DNA of 64,000 nucleotides from CAWICD01 sp052267165 (GCA_052267165.1 JBKQHO010000064.1:21576-85575); one strand, 5' to 3'. Shown: positions 9,826 through 18,004, numbered from the stretch's first letter. Notes: generated by a model from the letters alone, not told the origin. A program made the numbers and translations.

Positions 9826-10078
9826 CCTTTTGGCCGATCTCTTCATAGAACGAAGGGCCATAGCGGTCGCGCGTAGCCTCGCCGCCCTTTTTGCCACCCT
9901 TCTTGCCTATTTGCTCGTAGAATTCGTGGCCATGGGCTAGTTTGGTCGCTTCGCCACCTTTGCGCCCGATCGTCTCGTAAAACTCGGGGCCGTACTTGCG
10001 CTTGACGGTCTCGCCGCCTTTTTGACCAGCTTCCCGGACGGTCATCCCGCCGCCGGCCATTCTCTTCGTCGTCGCCAT
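9740..10078 (-). CDS. KGG-repeat general stress protein
   Basis: 112 aa, highly charged and small. It contains repeated K-G-G units of the stress-induced KGG family (PF10685 type): REAGQKGGETVKRKYGPEFY, IGRKGGEATK, IGKKGGKKGGEATRDRYG and IGQKGGQKV, each followed by an F-Y-E/Q-x-I-G segment. Homologues such as YciG/GsiB-type proteins accumulate in general stress; the molecular role is unclear. I start at ATG 10078, which has GGGAAGG upstream and begins directly before the first repeat. The frame extends 21 codons further up without repeat similarity. It heads a leftward group of three genes. Confidence 0.9.
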   Translation of the reverse strand: MATTKRMAGGGMTVREAGQKGGETVKRKYGPEFYETIGRKGGEATKLAHGHEFYEQIGKKGGKKGGEATRDRYGPSFYEEIGQKGGQKVKQLIEEGKRAAAAAREASPKRTP

Positions 10079-10291
10079 TTCAGTAACTACCTTCCCTGGA
10101 TTGCAGCGCCGCTCGCTTCGCCTCTTGAGGGCGCCTACCATAACTATAACCCATACGGGGCCGAAAAAGTCTGTACGGTTACTAGGGAGACTTCAATAAA
10201 TTTATTCGGCATTCCAACCAAGACAGTTCCCGATAGGGTTATCCCTCCCCCAGGGCTGCTAACTCCTCTTCCTAAGAGGTATTTTTTAGAA
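10079..10291 (-). promoter_or_regulatory. AT-rich upstream region of the KGG gene
   Basis: This intergenic block is visibly AT-richer than its surroundings. On the minus strand a TATAGT hexamer (10148-10143) lies about 65 nt before the KGG start and could be its -10 element; no convincing -35 is visible at 17 nt. The block also contains the plus-strand intrinsic terminator at 10265-10288. Confidence 0.35.
10265..10288 (+). terminator. Orphan intrinsic terminator pointing right
   Basis: CCTCTT (10265-10270), loop CCT, AAGAGG (10274-10279), then TATTTTTT. Hairpin plus T-run is correct only for plus-strand transcription, yet no plus-strand gene lies upstream for several kilobases. It may end a small RNA arising from the AT-rich region. 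Confidence 0.55.
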
Positions 10292-11182
10292 CTAACGAGC
10301 TATGAACGAGCGCAGAGCAAACAGCGCGTTCTCGCGCCGTTCGGCGACCCGGCGATAGAAGTAGCTGGCCCAGTGCGTTCCAAACGGGACGTAGATTCGG
10401 ACGCGGTAGCCTTCCCGCACCAGCTCGCGCTGGAGATCCGGCCGGACGCCATAGAGCATTTGGAACTCGAAGCGGTCGGGGCCGATCCCGTGCTGGGCGG
10501 CGTAGGCCTTCACCGCCACCATCAGGCGCTCGTCGTGGGTCGCGATGCCGGGGTAGACGCCGCGCGAGAGCAGCGCCTCGGCGAGCCGCAGGAACTCGCG
10601 GCGGATCACCGGCATCGCCTGATGGGCGATCGCCTCGGGCTCGCTATACGCTCCCTTGCAGAGCCGAACGCGCGGGCCCATCTCGATGAGGTGCTCGATG
10701 TCGTCGGGCGAGCGTTTGAGGGAGGCTTGGATGACCGGCCCCACGTTGCCGTGCCCGGCGCGGGCTCGTTCGAAGATGCGCAGCGTGACGTCGGTGAGAT
10801 TCGAGCCTTCCATGTCGATGCGCACGAACGGGTCGGGCAGCATAGCGGCACGGTCCAGAATCGCCTCGAGACGCCGGTAGCAGAGTTGCTCGTCCAAGAG
10901 CAATCCGATCGCCGTCAACTTGACCGAGACGTTCGTCCGCAGCGCGGTTCGCTCGATCTCCGCCAGCAAGTCCAGATAGACGTCGCGTACGTTGTCGGCT
11001 TCGGCCGCGTCCGTGATGTCCTCGCCCAGAAAGTCGAGCGTAGCCGTCATCCCATCGGCGTTGAGCGCGCGAACGGCTTCGAGCGCTGCGGCGATCGTTT
11101 CACCCGGCACGAAGCGCTTGGCCAGAAAAAAGAAGCGCTTTTGAAACGCGCTCTGCGTGAAGAACTGATCGAGGACCGCCAT
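10292..11182 (-). CDS. putA: Proline dehydrogenase (monofunctional PRODH)
   Basis: 296 aa, the size of stand-alone FAD-dependent proline dehydrogenases that oxidise proline to pyrroline-5-carboxylate. Typical motifs: ATLDFLGED, VSVKLTAIGL, FVRIDMEGS, RVRLCKGAYSEPEAIA, IATHD, FEFQMLYGVR, VRIYVPFGTHWASYFYRR. These match the TIM-barrel FAD and proline pockets of the Thermus-type enzyme. I start at ATG 11182 (MAVLDQFF), as the family does; an upstream ATG (11245) has its AGGAGG directly abutting the codon, too close to work. No P5C dehydrogenase is visible nearby. Confidence 0.93.
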   Translation of the reverse strand: MAVLDQFFTQSAFQKRFFFLAKRFVPGETIAAALEAVRALNADGMTATLDFLGEDITDAAEADNVRDVYLDLLAEIERTALRTNVSVKLTAIGLLLDEQLCYRRLEAILDRAAMLPDPFVRIDMEGSNLTDVTLRIFERARAGHGNVGPVIQASLKRSPDDIEHLIEMGPRVRLCKGAYSEPEAIAHQAMPVIRREFLRLAEALLSRGVYPGIATHDERLMVAVKAYAAQHGIGPDRFEFQMLYGVRPDLQRELVREGYRVRIYVPFGTHWASYFYRRVAERRENALFALRSFIAR

Positions 11183-11323
11183 TGAAAAGCGTTTTCGACT
11201 GGATCCGGAAGGCTGCCTCTGCCACCAATGACGGTAGAGGCCCATCCTCCTGCAACGAATTCTTAACTTTGCATGGGCTGCCGGCCCGAGGCCGCCACTC
11301 TAAGCATTCCGAACGATAATAGT

Positions 11324-11737
11324 ATGGAGATGAGCCCGGCTCGCGCGCGCAGGCTTAAGCGGGTCCTGATCGCCGACGACGACGCCGACGTCTGTACGTT
11401 GCTGGCGCGGGTTCTCGTTCCGTCGTGCCACGTGACGACGGTCCACGACGCCGAGGCTGCGCTTGCCATGCTTGCCAGCAGTCAGCCCTTCGACATGATC
11501 ATCTCAGATTTCATGTTGCCCGGAATAACGGGCCTCGAGTTCGTTTCGCGCGTCCGCTCGCACGAGTGCTCGACGCGCACGCCGATCCTGATGATCAGCG
11601 GACACGATCCCAGCGACATCGGCGACCTCGCGCGCCAAGCGGGCGCCGACGCGTTCTTGAATAAGCCGTTTACCTTGACGCAGCTCCGGCGAGCCGTCGA
11701 CAACTTACTCGGCGGCGCGCGCATCTCGTTCGCTTAA
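11324..11737 (+). CDS. Single-domain (CheY-like) response regulator
   Basis: About 137 aa, a stand-alone receiver domain. Acidic pocket D-D-D (LIADDDADV), phospho-acceptor Asp in IISDFMLPG, the Ser/Thr position in LMISGH, and the Lys in LNKPF are all present, so phosphorylation should work. There is no output domain. No histidine kinase lies next to it. It is divergent from proline dehydrogenase and followed by an MntP-like gene. ATG 11324 is the chosen start; ATG 11330 is possible and neither has a good ribosome site. Confidence 0.88.
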   Translation: MEMSPARARRLKRVLIADDDADVCTLLARVLVPSCHVTTVHDAEAALAMLASSQPFDMIISDFMLPGITGLEFVSRVRSHECSTRTPILMISGHDPSDIGDLARQAGADAFLNKPFTLTQLRRAVDNLLGGARISFA

Positions 11738-11778
11738 AGCGGAAAGCCTTCGAGCGCGTCCCGGCGTAAAGCCGCGGG

Positions 11779-12339
11779 ATGCTCTCTTCGGCGTTTCGGG
11801 TCGCACTGCTCGCGGGTTCGCTCGCCCTCGACGTGTTCGCCGTGGGAATCGGAGTCGGCATCGGCGGCGTATCGGTCGGGGCGCGAGTGCGCATCGGTCT
11901 CGCCTTCGGCAGCGCCGAGGTCGTGATGAACCTGCTCGGCGTCGCGCTCGGAGCGGCGGCCGGTCACACCATCGGCGCGGTCGCGGGCTACCTCGGCTTC
12001 GCGGCGCTGATCGGCGTCGGCATCTGGATGATCGTGGAGTCGCTGCGCGAGCAAGAGAAGACGTTCGATCTGTCCGCGGGCTGGGGGCTGATGCTCGCCT
12101 CGTTGTCCGTCAGCCTCGACTCGCTCGGCGTCGGCTTCTCGATCCTGTATGTCGGCGTGCCGCTGGTGCCGACGCTGATCGCCATCGGCTTCGCATCGTT
12201 CACCTCGACCGCGCTCGGGCTGACGTTCGGTCAGATGCTGGGCCGGCGCGCCGAGTCGAGCGCGGCCGTCGCCGCCGGCGTGGTGCTCATCGGAACCGGC
12301 ATCCTGTTCGCCGCGCTCAAGTACATGGGAGCGTCGTAG
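11779..12339 (+). CDS. mntP: MntP-like manganese efflux pump
   Basis: 186 aa, almost entirely hydrophobic with about six membrane segments, as in the MntP/DUF204 family. The two hallmark acidic helices are present as an internal repeat: SLALDVFAVGIGVGIG near the start and LSVSLDSLGVGFSILYVG in the middle. Aspartates at these positions are needed for Mn2+ export in characterised members. Substrate choice here is inferred from family only. No Mn riboswitch (yybP-type) is visible in the 41-bp leader. kamB follows 22 nt downstream on the same strand. Confidence 0.85.
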   Translation: MLSSAFRVALLAGSLALDVFAVGIGVGIGGVSVGARVRIGLAFGSAEVVMNLLGVALGAAAGHTIGAVAGYLGFAALIGVGIWMIVESLREQEKTFDLSAGWGLMLASLSVSLDSLGVGFSILYVGVPLVPTLIAIGFASFTSTALGLTFGQMLGRRAESSAAVAAGVVLIGTGILFAALKYMGAS

Positions 12340-12361
12340 GAACGCGCGGAAGGCGCTCGCG

Positions 12362-13255
12362 ATGAACGTTGGAGCGGCGCTCGTCGAACGCGCACGGGCC
12401 GCCGGGGCGTCGTCGCTCGCGGTCGTCGGGACGAGCAAGAACGCGGGTAAGACGGTCGCCGTCGGCGCGGTCGCCGACGCGCTCTTTCGTGCCGGCACGC
12501 GCGTCGGTTTGTGTTCGATCGGGCGCGACGGTGAATCGGCCGACGCGCTCGACGGCGCCCCGAAGCCGCGCTTCTATCTGCGCGAGGGCACGACCATCGC
12601 GACCGCCGCTTCACTGCTGCCGCGCTCTCCAGCGCTCGAGATTCTCGCGCGAACCGGCGAGACGAGCGCCATCGGGCCGATCGTGCTCGCGCGCTTGCGC
12701 GCGCCGGGCTTCGTGGAATTGGCCGGTCCGCCGAGCGCGGACGCATTGCGCCGCGTCGTGCGCGCGTTGTTCGCGCTGGGCAGCGAGTTCGTCGTCATCG
12801 ACGGCGCGGTCGACCGGATCGCCGCCTTGCGCGACGGCGACGATGCGATCGTCGCGGCCGTCGGCGCGGCCGGCGCGCCCACGCAGGCGCGCGCCGTCGA
12901 GGACGTGCAGGCGCTCGTCGCGCGGCTGCGGCTGCGCGCCTTCGACCCGAGGCGCGAAGCGATCGTGCTCGAAGGCGCGTTGACGGCGGCGGCCGCCGCC
13001 GCTTTCGCGCGCGTGGGCGAGCGCCGCCAAATCGTGGTGCGCGACGGAACGCGGGTCGCGTTCGGCGGCCGCGCGCTGCTCACACTCTCCGGGCAGCTGG
13101 ACCTGCGTTGCGAGCGCGAGTTGCGCCCGGTCGCGTGCACGATCGCTTCGATCGGCCGCGAGCACGACTTCGAGCCGCGCTCGTTCCTGCAAGCGGTCGC
13201 CGCGCGCACCGGACTGCCGGCGTTCGACGTGTACGCGGGCGCCGTCGCGTGGTGA
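12362..13255 (+). CDS. kamB: KamB-like subunit of lysine 5,6-aminomutase reactivase
   Basis: 297 aa. A P-loop near the N-terminus (VVGTSKNAGKTVAVG) and the following IGRDGE motif fit the KamB family, which with KamC forms a reactivating ATPase for adenosylcobalamin-dependent lysine 5,6-aminomutase. The pairing with a MutS-like ATPase immediately downstream (overlapping GTGA) is the strongest support. The mutase genes kamD/kamE themselves are not in the window. GGAAGG 8 nt upstream supports ATG 12362. The family call is from motif plus synteny. Confidence 0.75.
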   Translation: MNVGAALVERARAAGASSLAVVGTSKNAGKTVAVGAVADALFRAGTRVGLCSIGRDGESADALDGAPKPRFYLREGTTIATAASLLPRSPALEILARTGETSAIGPIVLARLRAPGFVELAGPPSADALRRVVRALFALGSEFVVIDGAVDRIAALRDGDDAIVAAVGAAGAPTQARAVEDVQALVARLRLRAFDPRREAIVLEGALTAAAAAAFARVGERRQIVVRDGTRVAFGGRALLTLSGQLDLRCERELRPVACTIASIGREHDFEPRSFLQAVAARTGLPAFDVYAGAVAW

Positions 13256-14871
13256 ACGTGCCCTGGACGGCCGAGACGGGCATTGCGATCGGCGCGGACT
13301 GGCTGCTCGCCGCGATCGCGCCCTCCGGCGTCTTCGGGCGACGGCATCGCGCGCACGAACGTGCTTTCCGCCGGGGGGATGAAGCGGCGGCCCGCGCCGC
13401 ACTCGGCGCAGTCGAACGCGCCGCGCGCGAGCTCGCGCCCGAAGCGCTGGCGCAGCTTGCCGCGGCGCTCGCGGACGTTCCCGATCCTCGGGCGGCGCTG
13501 GCGCGGGCGCGCGCGGGCGAGGTGCTCGCCGACGTCGACTTCCACCAGCTGGCTCGTTTCGAGGACGGGCTGGCCGGCATGCAGGCCGTGGCCGGCGGAG
13601 CGCTCGACGTTCCGGCGCCCGACGACGCGCTGGCCGCGGCGTTCGCTCCCGGCCGGGGCTCGGCGCACTCGTTCTATCTCGCCGACGCGTTCGACGCCGA
13701 GCTCGCGACGCGGCGCGGCGAGGCCGCCGCGGCCGAGGCCGCTTTCGACGCGGCGCGCAGCCGGATCGCCGAAGCAGTCGCGCGCGCCCTCGGCATCACG
13801 CACGTCCGCGACGGCGAGTTCGTGGTGATGCGCGAGGCCTTCCCCGGGCCGCTGCCGGCCGCCGTCCGTGTCGTGCGCGAGGCGCCGACGTACCGGCTCT
13901 GCGAGCTGGTGCTCGACGACGAGGCGCTCGCGACACTGGAGGCGCGCGCTGCCGGAAAGGCGCGCGTGGCCGAAGCGGAAGAAGCCGTTCGTGCGCGTCT
14001 TTCGCAGGCGGTAACCGCCGCCGCGGGCGCGCTCGAAGAGGCCTGCGAGCGGCTCGGGGCGCTCGACTGCCTCGTGGCGCGCGCCCGTTTCGCGCAACGC
14101 TACGGAGCACGCGCGCCGCGGATCGCCGACGAGCCCGTTCTCGCCTTCAAAGACGCTCGCTGCCTGCCGCTCGAGGAGGCGCTGGCGCGGCACGGCCGGC
14201 GCTACACGCCGATCTCGCTGGAGCTCGCGGGCTTGGGCGTATTGACGGGGCCGAACATGGGCGGCAAGAGCGCGGCCTTGCGAACCTGTGGGTTCGTCGC
14301 GGCTTGCGCCGCTCTGGGCGTACCGGTTCCGGCCGCGAGCGCCCGGGTCGCGCTCTTCGACGAGATCGCCTGGTTGGGCATCGCGCCGGCCGCTGCGCGG
14401 GCGGCCGAAGAAGACGGGCTGCTCTCTTCGTTCGGAGCGGAAATCGTCGCGTTGCGCGCCTTCTTCGAGCGCGCCGCGACGCGCGCGCTGGTGCTGCTCG
14501 ACGAGTTCGCCCGGACGGCCTCGCCCTCCGAAGCGCGCGCCCTTTCGATCGCCGTGCTGGAGACGCTGCGCGAACGCGGCGCGTGCGGCCTGGCGGCGAC
14601 GCACCTGGCCGACGTCGGCGCGGCCGGCGGCCTGAGCCGCTTCGCCATCACCGGGCCGCGCGCGCTGCCCGAAGCAAGCGACGGGCCTTTGAGCCTCGAG
14701 GACGCGCTGGAGCGAATCGCGCAGGCGATGGATTACCGCGTTCGCCGGGTCGAAGCCGACGGGGCGCCGCTCGCCGACGCGCTCGGCTTGGCGCAAGCGC
14801 TCGGCCTCGAGCGATCCCTCGTGACGCGCGCCCGGGCCGTGCTGCTAGGAATCCCGGCTGCCGGACCGTAA
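13252..14871 (+). CDS. kamC: KamC-like MutS-family reactivase ATPase
   Basis: 539 aa. The C-terminal third is a MutS-type ABC ATPase: Walker A TGPNMGGKSAALRTCG, Walker B LVLLDEFARTASPSEA, and ATHLAD as the switch His region. The N-terminal MutS mismatch-recognition domains are absent, which excludes a true mismatch repair MutS and fits KamC of lysine fermentation clusters. The start is GTG at 13252, overlapping the kamB stop. It probably ejects inactivated cobalamin from an aminomutase together with KamB. A MutS2-like role is less likely because no Smr domain is visible. Confidence 0.77.
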   Translation: MNVPWTAETGIAIGADWLLAAIAPSGVFGRRHRAHERAFRRGDEAAARAALGAVERAARELAPEALAQLAAALADVPDPRAALARARAGEVLADVDFHQLARFEDGLAGMQAVAGGALDVPAPDDALAAAFAPGRGSAHSFYLADAFDAELATRRGEAAAAEAAFDAARSRIAEAVARALGITHVRDGEFVVMREAFPGPLPAAVRVVREAPTYRLCELVLDDEALATLEARAAGKARVAEAEEAVRARLSQAVTAAAGALEEACERLGALDCLVARARFAQRYGARAPRIADEPVLAFKDARCLPLEEALARHGRRYTPISLELAGLGVLTGPNMGGKSAALRTCGFVAACAALGVPVPAASARVALFDEIAWLGIAPAAARAAEEDGLLSSFGAEIVALRAFFERAATRALVLLDEFARTASPSEARALSIAVLETLRERGACGLAATHLADVGAAGGLSRFAITGPRALPEASDGPLSLEDALERIAQAMDYRVRRVEADGAPLADALGLAQALGLERSLVTRARAVLLGIPAAGP

Positions 14872-14910
14872 GGCACGAGCTTTCCGTTCCGGGCCGGAGG
14901 AAGCGCCCAA

Positions 14911-15882
14911 CTGTTCAGCTACGTCGTCCGCAGGAGCTTGCAGGCTATACCGCTGCTCCTGCTCATTTCGATCATCCTGTACTGGATCTTGAGCAATGCG
15001 CCGGGCGGACCGCTCGCCCCGTATTTGCAAAATCCACACATCACGCAGGCCGACATCGAGCGGCTCCGGCATAATTTTGGGCTCGACCAGCCGCTGCCGA
15101 TCCGTTATCTGCGCTGGCTCGGGATGGTCGTAACCGGCAATCTCGGCTACTCGACTTCCAACTCCGAGCCGGTCGTGAGCGCGATCCTCGAACGGATGCC
15201 GGCCACGCTGCTGCTGATGGGCTGCTCGTTCTTCCTGTCGCTCGTCGTCGGCGTCGCGTTCGGGATCCTGGCCGCGATCAAGCCCTATTCGATGGTGGAC
15301 TACCTGGTGACGACGTTCGCCTTCTTCGGGCAGTCGATGCCGGTCTTCTGGTTCGCGCTGATGCTGCAGCTCGCGTTCGCGGTCACCGGCATCACCGCGT
15401 TCGGCTACCACATCGCGCTGCCGTCGGCGGGCATTTCGTCGGGCGACGAGTTCGATTTGGGCGACCGCATCCAGCACCTCATCTTGCCTACGGTCGTGCT
15501 CAGCCTCGCGTACATCGCGACCTGGAGCCGCTTCACGCGCAGCTCGATGCTCGAAGTCGTCAAGACGGATTACATGCGCACGGCCGCGGCCAAGGGGCTC
15601 GACCGCTTCACCGTCATCATGCGCCACGGATTGAAGAACGCGCTGATCCCGGTCGTGACGATCATCGCGCTTTCGATGCCGGGCCTGGTCGCGGGCGCGG
15701 TCGTGACCGAAACGATCTTCGCCTGGCCCGGCATGGGCCGGCTGTTCTACAACGCGCTCGGCCAGTTCGACTTCTCGCTGCTCATGGGCTATCTGATGAT
15801 GGTCTCGGTGCTGGTCGTGCTCTTCAATCTCGTGGCCGACGTCGCGTACGCGTGGCTCGACCCGCGCGTGAAGTACGACTGA
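14911..15882 (+). CDS. Dipeptide/oligopeptide ABC transporter permease (DppB type), CTG start
   Basis: 323 aa with about six membrane helices and the binding-protein-dependent permease signature (DYMRTAAAKGLDRFTVIMRH...LKNALIPVV). The N-terminus LFSYVVRRSLQAIPLLLLIS matches DppB/OppB proteins only if translation begins at CTG 14911, which has GGAGG 10 nt upstream. TTG at 14938 would remove the conserved membrane-entry motif and has no ribosome site. The stop overlaps the next permease (TGATG). Neither the binding protein nor the ATPases are nearby. Confidence 0.85.
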   Translation: MFSYVVRRSLQAIPLLLLISIILYWILSNAPGGPLAPYLQNPHITQADIERLRHNFGLDQPLPIRYLRWLGMVVTGNLGYSTSNSEPVVSAILERMPATLLLMGCSFFLSLVVGVAFGILAAIKPYSMVDYLVTTFAFFGQSMPVFWFALMLQLAFAVTGITAFGYHIALPSAGISSGDEFDLGDRIQHLILPTVVLSLAYIATWSRFTRSSMLEVVKTDYMRTAAAKGLDRFTVIMRHGLKNALIPVVTIIALSMPGLVAGAVVTETIFAWPGMGRLFYNALGQFDFSLLMGYLMMVSVLVVLFNLVADVAYAWLDPRVKYD

Positions 15883-16808
15883 TGGCGACCACGCTCGCAC
15901 CCGGCGCAATCGCGCCGCCCGTTGCCGACGACGACATACGCATCGAACGACACGGCGTCTGGAAGCGCTTCCGGCGCCACAAGCTCGCGCTGGCGGGAGC
16001 GGTCGTGCTGCTGCTGGTGACCTTCGTCGCGGTGTTCGCGCACTGGCTCGCGCCCGCCGATCCGAACTTCATCGATCAGGCGCACTGGTCGGGCTATCCG
16101 CTCGCGCCCGGCGTCGCGGGGCACGTGCTCGGGACCGATGAGAACGGCCGCGACCTGCTCTCGCGCTTGATGTACGGCGCGCAGATCTCGCTGACGGTCG
16201 CGTTCTTCGCCGTCGCCATGGAACTGCTGATCGGAACGGTCCTGGGCGCGCTGGCGGGCTACTACGGCGGCTGGATCGACTACTGGCTGATGCGCCTGAC
16301 CGACGTCTTCCTCTCAATTCCGCTGCTGCCACTGCTGCTCGTGCTGACCGCCATCGTGTCGGCGACCTCGAGCAAGGCTTCGCTCGGTTTCGGCGTGATC
16401 GTGATCATCATCGGCGGCCTCTCGTGGCCGCCGGTCGCGCGGCTGGTGCGCGCCTCGTTCCTCTCGCTGCGCGAAAAGGAATTCTGCGAGGCCGCCAAGG
16501 CGCTCGGCAACCGCGACGGCCGGATCATCTTCCGGCATCTGCTGCCCAACGCCATCGCGCCAATCATCGTCCAAGGAACGCTCGAAGTCGCCAACGTCAT
16601 CATCCTCGAGTCGACGCTCTCGTTTCTGGGATTCGGAATACAGCCGCCGACGGCTTCTTGGGGTAACATGCTCGCCAATGCTGAGTCGAACATGGCGATC
16701 GCGCCCTGGGTCGCGGTTTTTCCGGGCCTATGCATTCTCGTCACGGTGCTGGCGATCAATTATCTCGGGGACGGCCTCCGCGACGCACTCGACCCGAACA
16801 TGAAATAG
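15882..16808 (+). CDS. Dipeptide/oligopeptide ABC transporter permease (DppC type)
   Basis: 308 aa. A cytoplasmic N-terminal stretch precedes a first helix (LALAGAVVLLLVTFVAVF), then comes the DppC landmark HVLGTDENGRDLLSRLMYG, and the EAA loop REKEFCEAAKALGNRDGRII. The start ATG overlaps the dppB-like stop by one base, so the two permeases are coupled and form the membrane channel. The substrate (peptide, nickel, sugar) cannot be decided without the binding protein. The stop overlaps the lipoprotein start by one base (TAGTG). Confidence 0.9.
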   Translation: MATTLAPGAIAPPVADDDIRIERHGVWKRFRRHKLALAGAVVLLLVTFVAVFAHWLAPADPNFIDQAHWSGYPLAPGVAGHVLGTDENGRDLLSRLMYGAQISLTVAFFAVAMELLIGTVLGALAGYYGGWIDYWLMRLTDVFLSIPLLPLLLVLTAIVSATSSKASLGFGVIVIIIGGLSWPPVARLVRASFLSLREKEFCEAAKALGNRDGRIIFRHLLPNAIAPIIVQGTLEVANVIILESTLSFLGFGIQPPTASWGNMLANAESNMAIAPWVAVFPGLCILVTVLAINYLGDGLRDALDPNMK

Positions 16809-17416
16809 TGCGGCCGAGCCGGGCCGGCGCGCTGTTCGCGCTGGCCGTCCTGCTGACGGCGTGCAGCGGAAAGCAGCCCGAGCACGCGCCTCCCTCGACC
16901 GCGACGCCCCCCCTGGTCGCGCCGGCCGCCGCCCCCGCGAGCGCGTCGGTCCCCGTCAGCGCCACGGCCCGAGCTCTGGTCGCCGCCTCGTCCGCCCCGC
17001 GCCGAGCGGCGGCCCCGCCCAAGCCGGCCCCAATCGCGCCTGCCGCCACGGCGTCCCAGCCGAGCGGCGGGCCCGCATCCTCCGCTCCCGGCGCGCGGCC
17101 CGGGCCGTCCCAATCAGCGTCGCCTGCGGCTGCGGGGCCGGCGATTCTCTCCGCCTCGGCCTTGCCTACCGTCGTGCACGAGGGCCAGACCGTCACCTGG
17201 GACGTGCACACGACGACCGACGTGGTTGCGGTCGATGCGCACGTTCAGCTGGCTTCGTTCGCGCTGCGGCGGGACCGGCCGGGCCATTTCGGGCTGGCCT
17301 TCCAGGTCCCGAGCGGCGTGCCGCCCATCTTCCACGGCACCTACGCCGTCCAGCTGACCGCCCGAAACTCCAGCGGCGCGAGCGTCACGCGGACCCTGGA
17401 ACTGCGCTTCGAGTAG
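16808..17416 (+). CDS. Lipoprotein with Ala/Pro-rich linker and beta-sandwich C-terminus
   Basis: 202 aa starting at GTG 16808. N-terminal signal with lipobox (LAVLLTACSG), then about 100 residues of A/P/S-rich low complexity, then a C-terminal ~85-residue domain (VVHEGQTVTWDVHTTTDV ... GTYAVQLTARNSSG) with the strand pattern of an Ig/CARDB-like fold. It is translationally joined to the permease pair. It does not look like an extracellular solute-binding protein of the peptide type (far too small), so its relation to the transporter is unclear. Confidence 0.72.
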   Translation: MRPSRAGALFALAVLLTACSGKQPEHAPPSTATPPLVAPAAAPASASVPVSATARALVAASSAPRRAAAPPKPAPIAPAATASQPSGGPASSAPGARPGPSQSASPAAAGPAILSASALPTVVHEGQTVTWDVHTTTDVVAVDAHVQLASFALRRDRPGHFGLAFQVPSGVPPIFHGTYAVQLTARNSSGASVTRTLELRFE

Positions 17417-17518
17417 CCGCCGCAGGCCCGACCAGGGGAGCGCGGCTCCCCGGCATGAAATAGTTGCGCCGCGGCTTTTCTTCGCGATAAGATGGCCGGG
17501 TTGTCCTGTCCCCCACGT

Positions 17519-17602
17519 GCGCGAGTGGCGAAATTGGTAGACGCACTAGCTTGAGGGGCTAGCGCCCGCAAGGGCGTGCTGGTTCGAGTCCAGTCTCGCG
17601 CA
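17519..17602 (+). tRNA. tRNA-Leu (anticodon GAG)
   Basis: 84-nt cloverleaf with a long variable arm. Acceptor stem GCGCGAG/CTCGCGC (17519-17525 / 17595-17601), discriminator A. The anticodon stem CTAGC/GCTAG encloses the loop TTGAGGG, giving GAG, which reads CTC/CTT. The T arm is CTGG-TTCGAGT-CCAG. CCA is not encoded. Confidence 0.97.
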
Positions 17603-17831
17603 TAAAGTACGGCCCGGCGAAGTTAAGCTCGCCCGCGAACGATGGCAAACGCCGGAGTCGTCTCCTCGCTCGCAGCCGCCCACAGGGCGCAGCCGCGAAC
17701 CTGCAACCGCAAGCACAGAATCGCGGCCGCGGATTTAGCGTGCGCAGGCAAGCAGCGCCTGGACTATCGGTGCAAAAACGCGGCCGCCCATTCGAACCGC
17801 TAGGGTCCCGAAATGCAAACGACCGTGGGGG

Positions 17832-17892
17832 CCCCGCGCGCTTTGCGTGCGGGGGGCGCGCAGGCGCCGCAGCGCCGGAGCGCCTTCTAAAG
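17832..17892 (+). repeat. REP-like hairpin with GC-rich tail
   Basis: CCCCGCGCGC (17832-17841), loop TTT, GCGTGCGGGG (17845-17854), followed by a tail (GCGCGCAGGCGC...AGCGCCGGAG...CTAAAG). The tail is shared, in one orientation or the other, with the repeats at 34335-34440 and 34571-34607. Confidence 0.75.
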
Positions 17893-17894
17893 TA

Positions 17895-17930
17895 TTTCGC
17901 GGTGTGGGGCGAAGGCCCCACGCCGCGAAA
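17895..17930 (+). repeat. Long hairpin before the RND gene
   Basis: TTTCGCGGTGTGGGG (17895-17909) pairs with CCCCACGCCGCGAAA (17916-17930) through 15 bp with one T-G wobble; the loop is CGAAGG. It has no T run. It could be a transcript-stabilising or terminator-like structure of the same repeat family. Confidence 0.75.
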
Positions 17931-18004
17931 CTTAGGATTGGGGGCGTTCGTACAAGGGACCGTACCGCGGCCTCGGGCCCGGAGCCGAAGGAGTTTCCTA
18001 TAGC

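Larger units (their letters stand above)
17603..18004 (+). other. Gene-free stretch with palindromic repeats
   Basis: 400 bases between tRNA-Leu and the RND gene. No protein gene is supported. It holds two strong hairpins (listed separately), the conserved repeat tail, and at its end the ribosome site AAGGAG (17988-17993) for the RND gene. Confidence 0.8.

Noticed and set aside
11779..11820. A manganese riboswitch ahead of the MntP-like gene
   Set aside because: Only 41 bases separate it from the upstream stop and no yybP-like structure can be formed.
17559..17921. Minus-strand frame ending in RETGLEPARPCGR
   Set aside because: This is the reverse translation of the tRNA-Leu T-arm region, a well-known spurious peptide.
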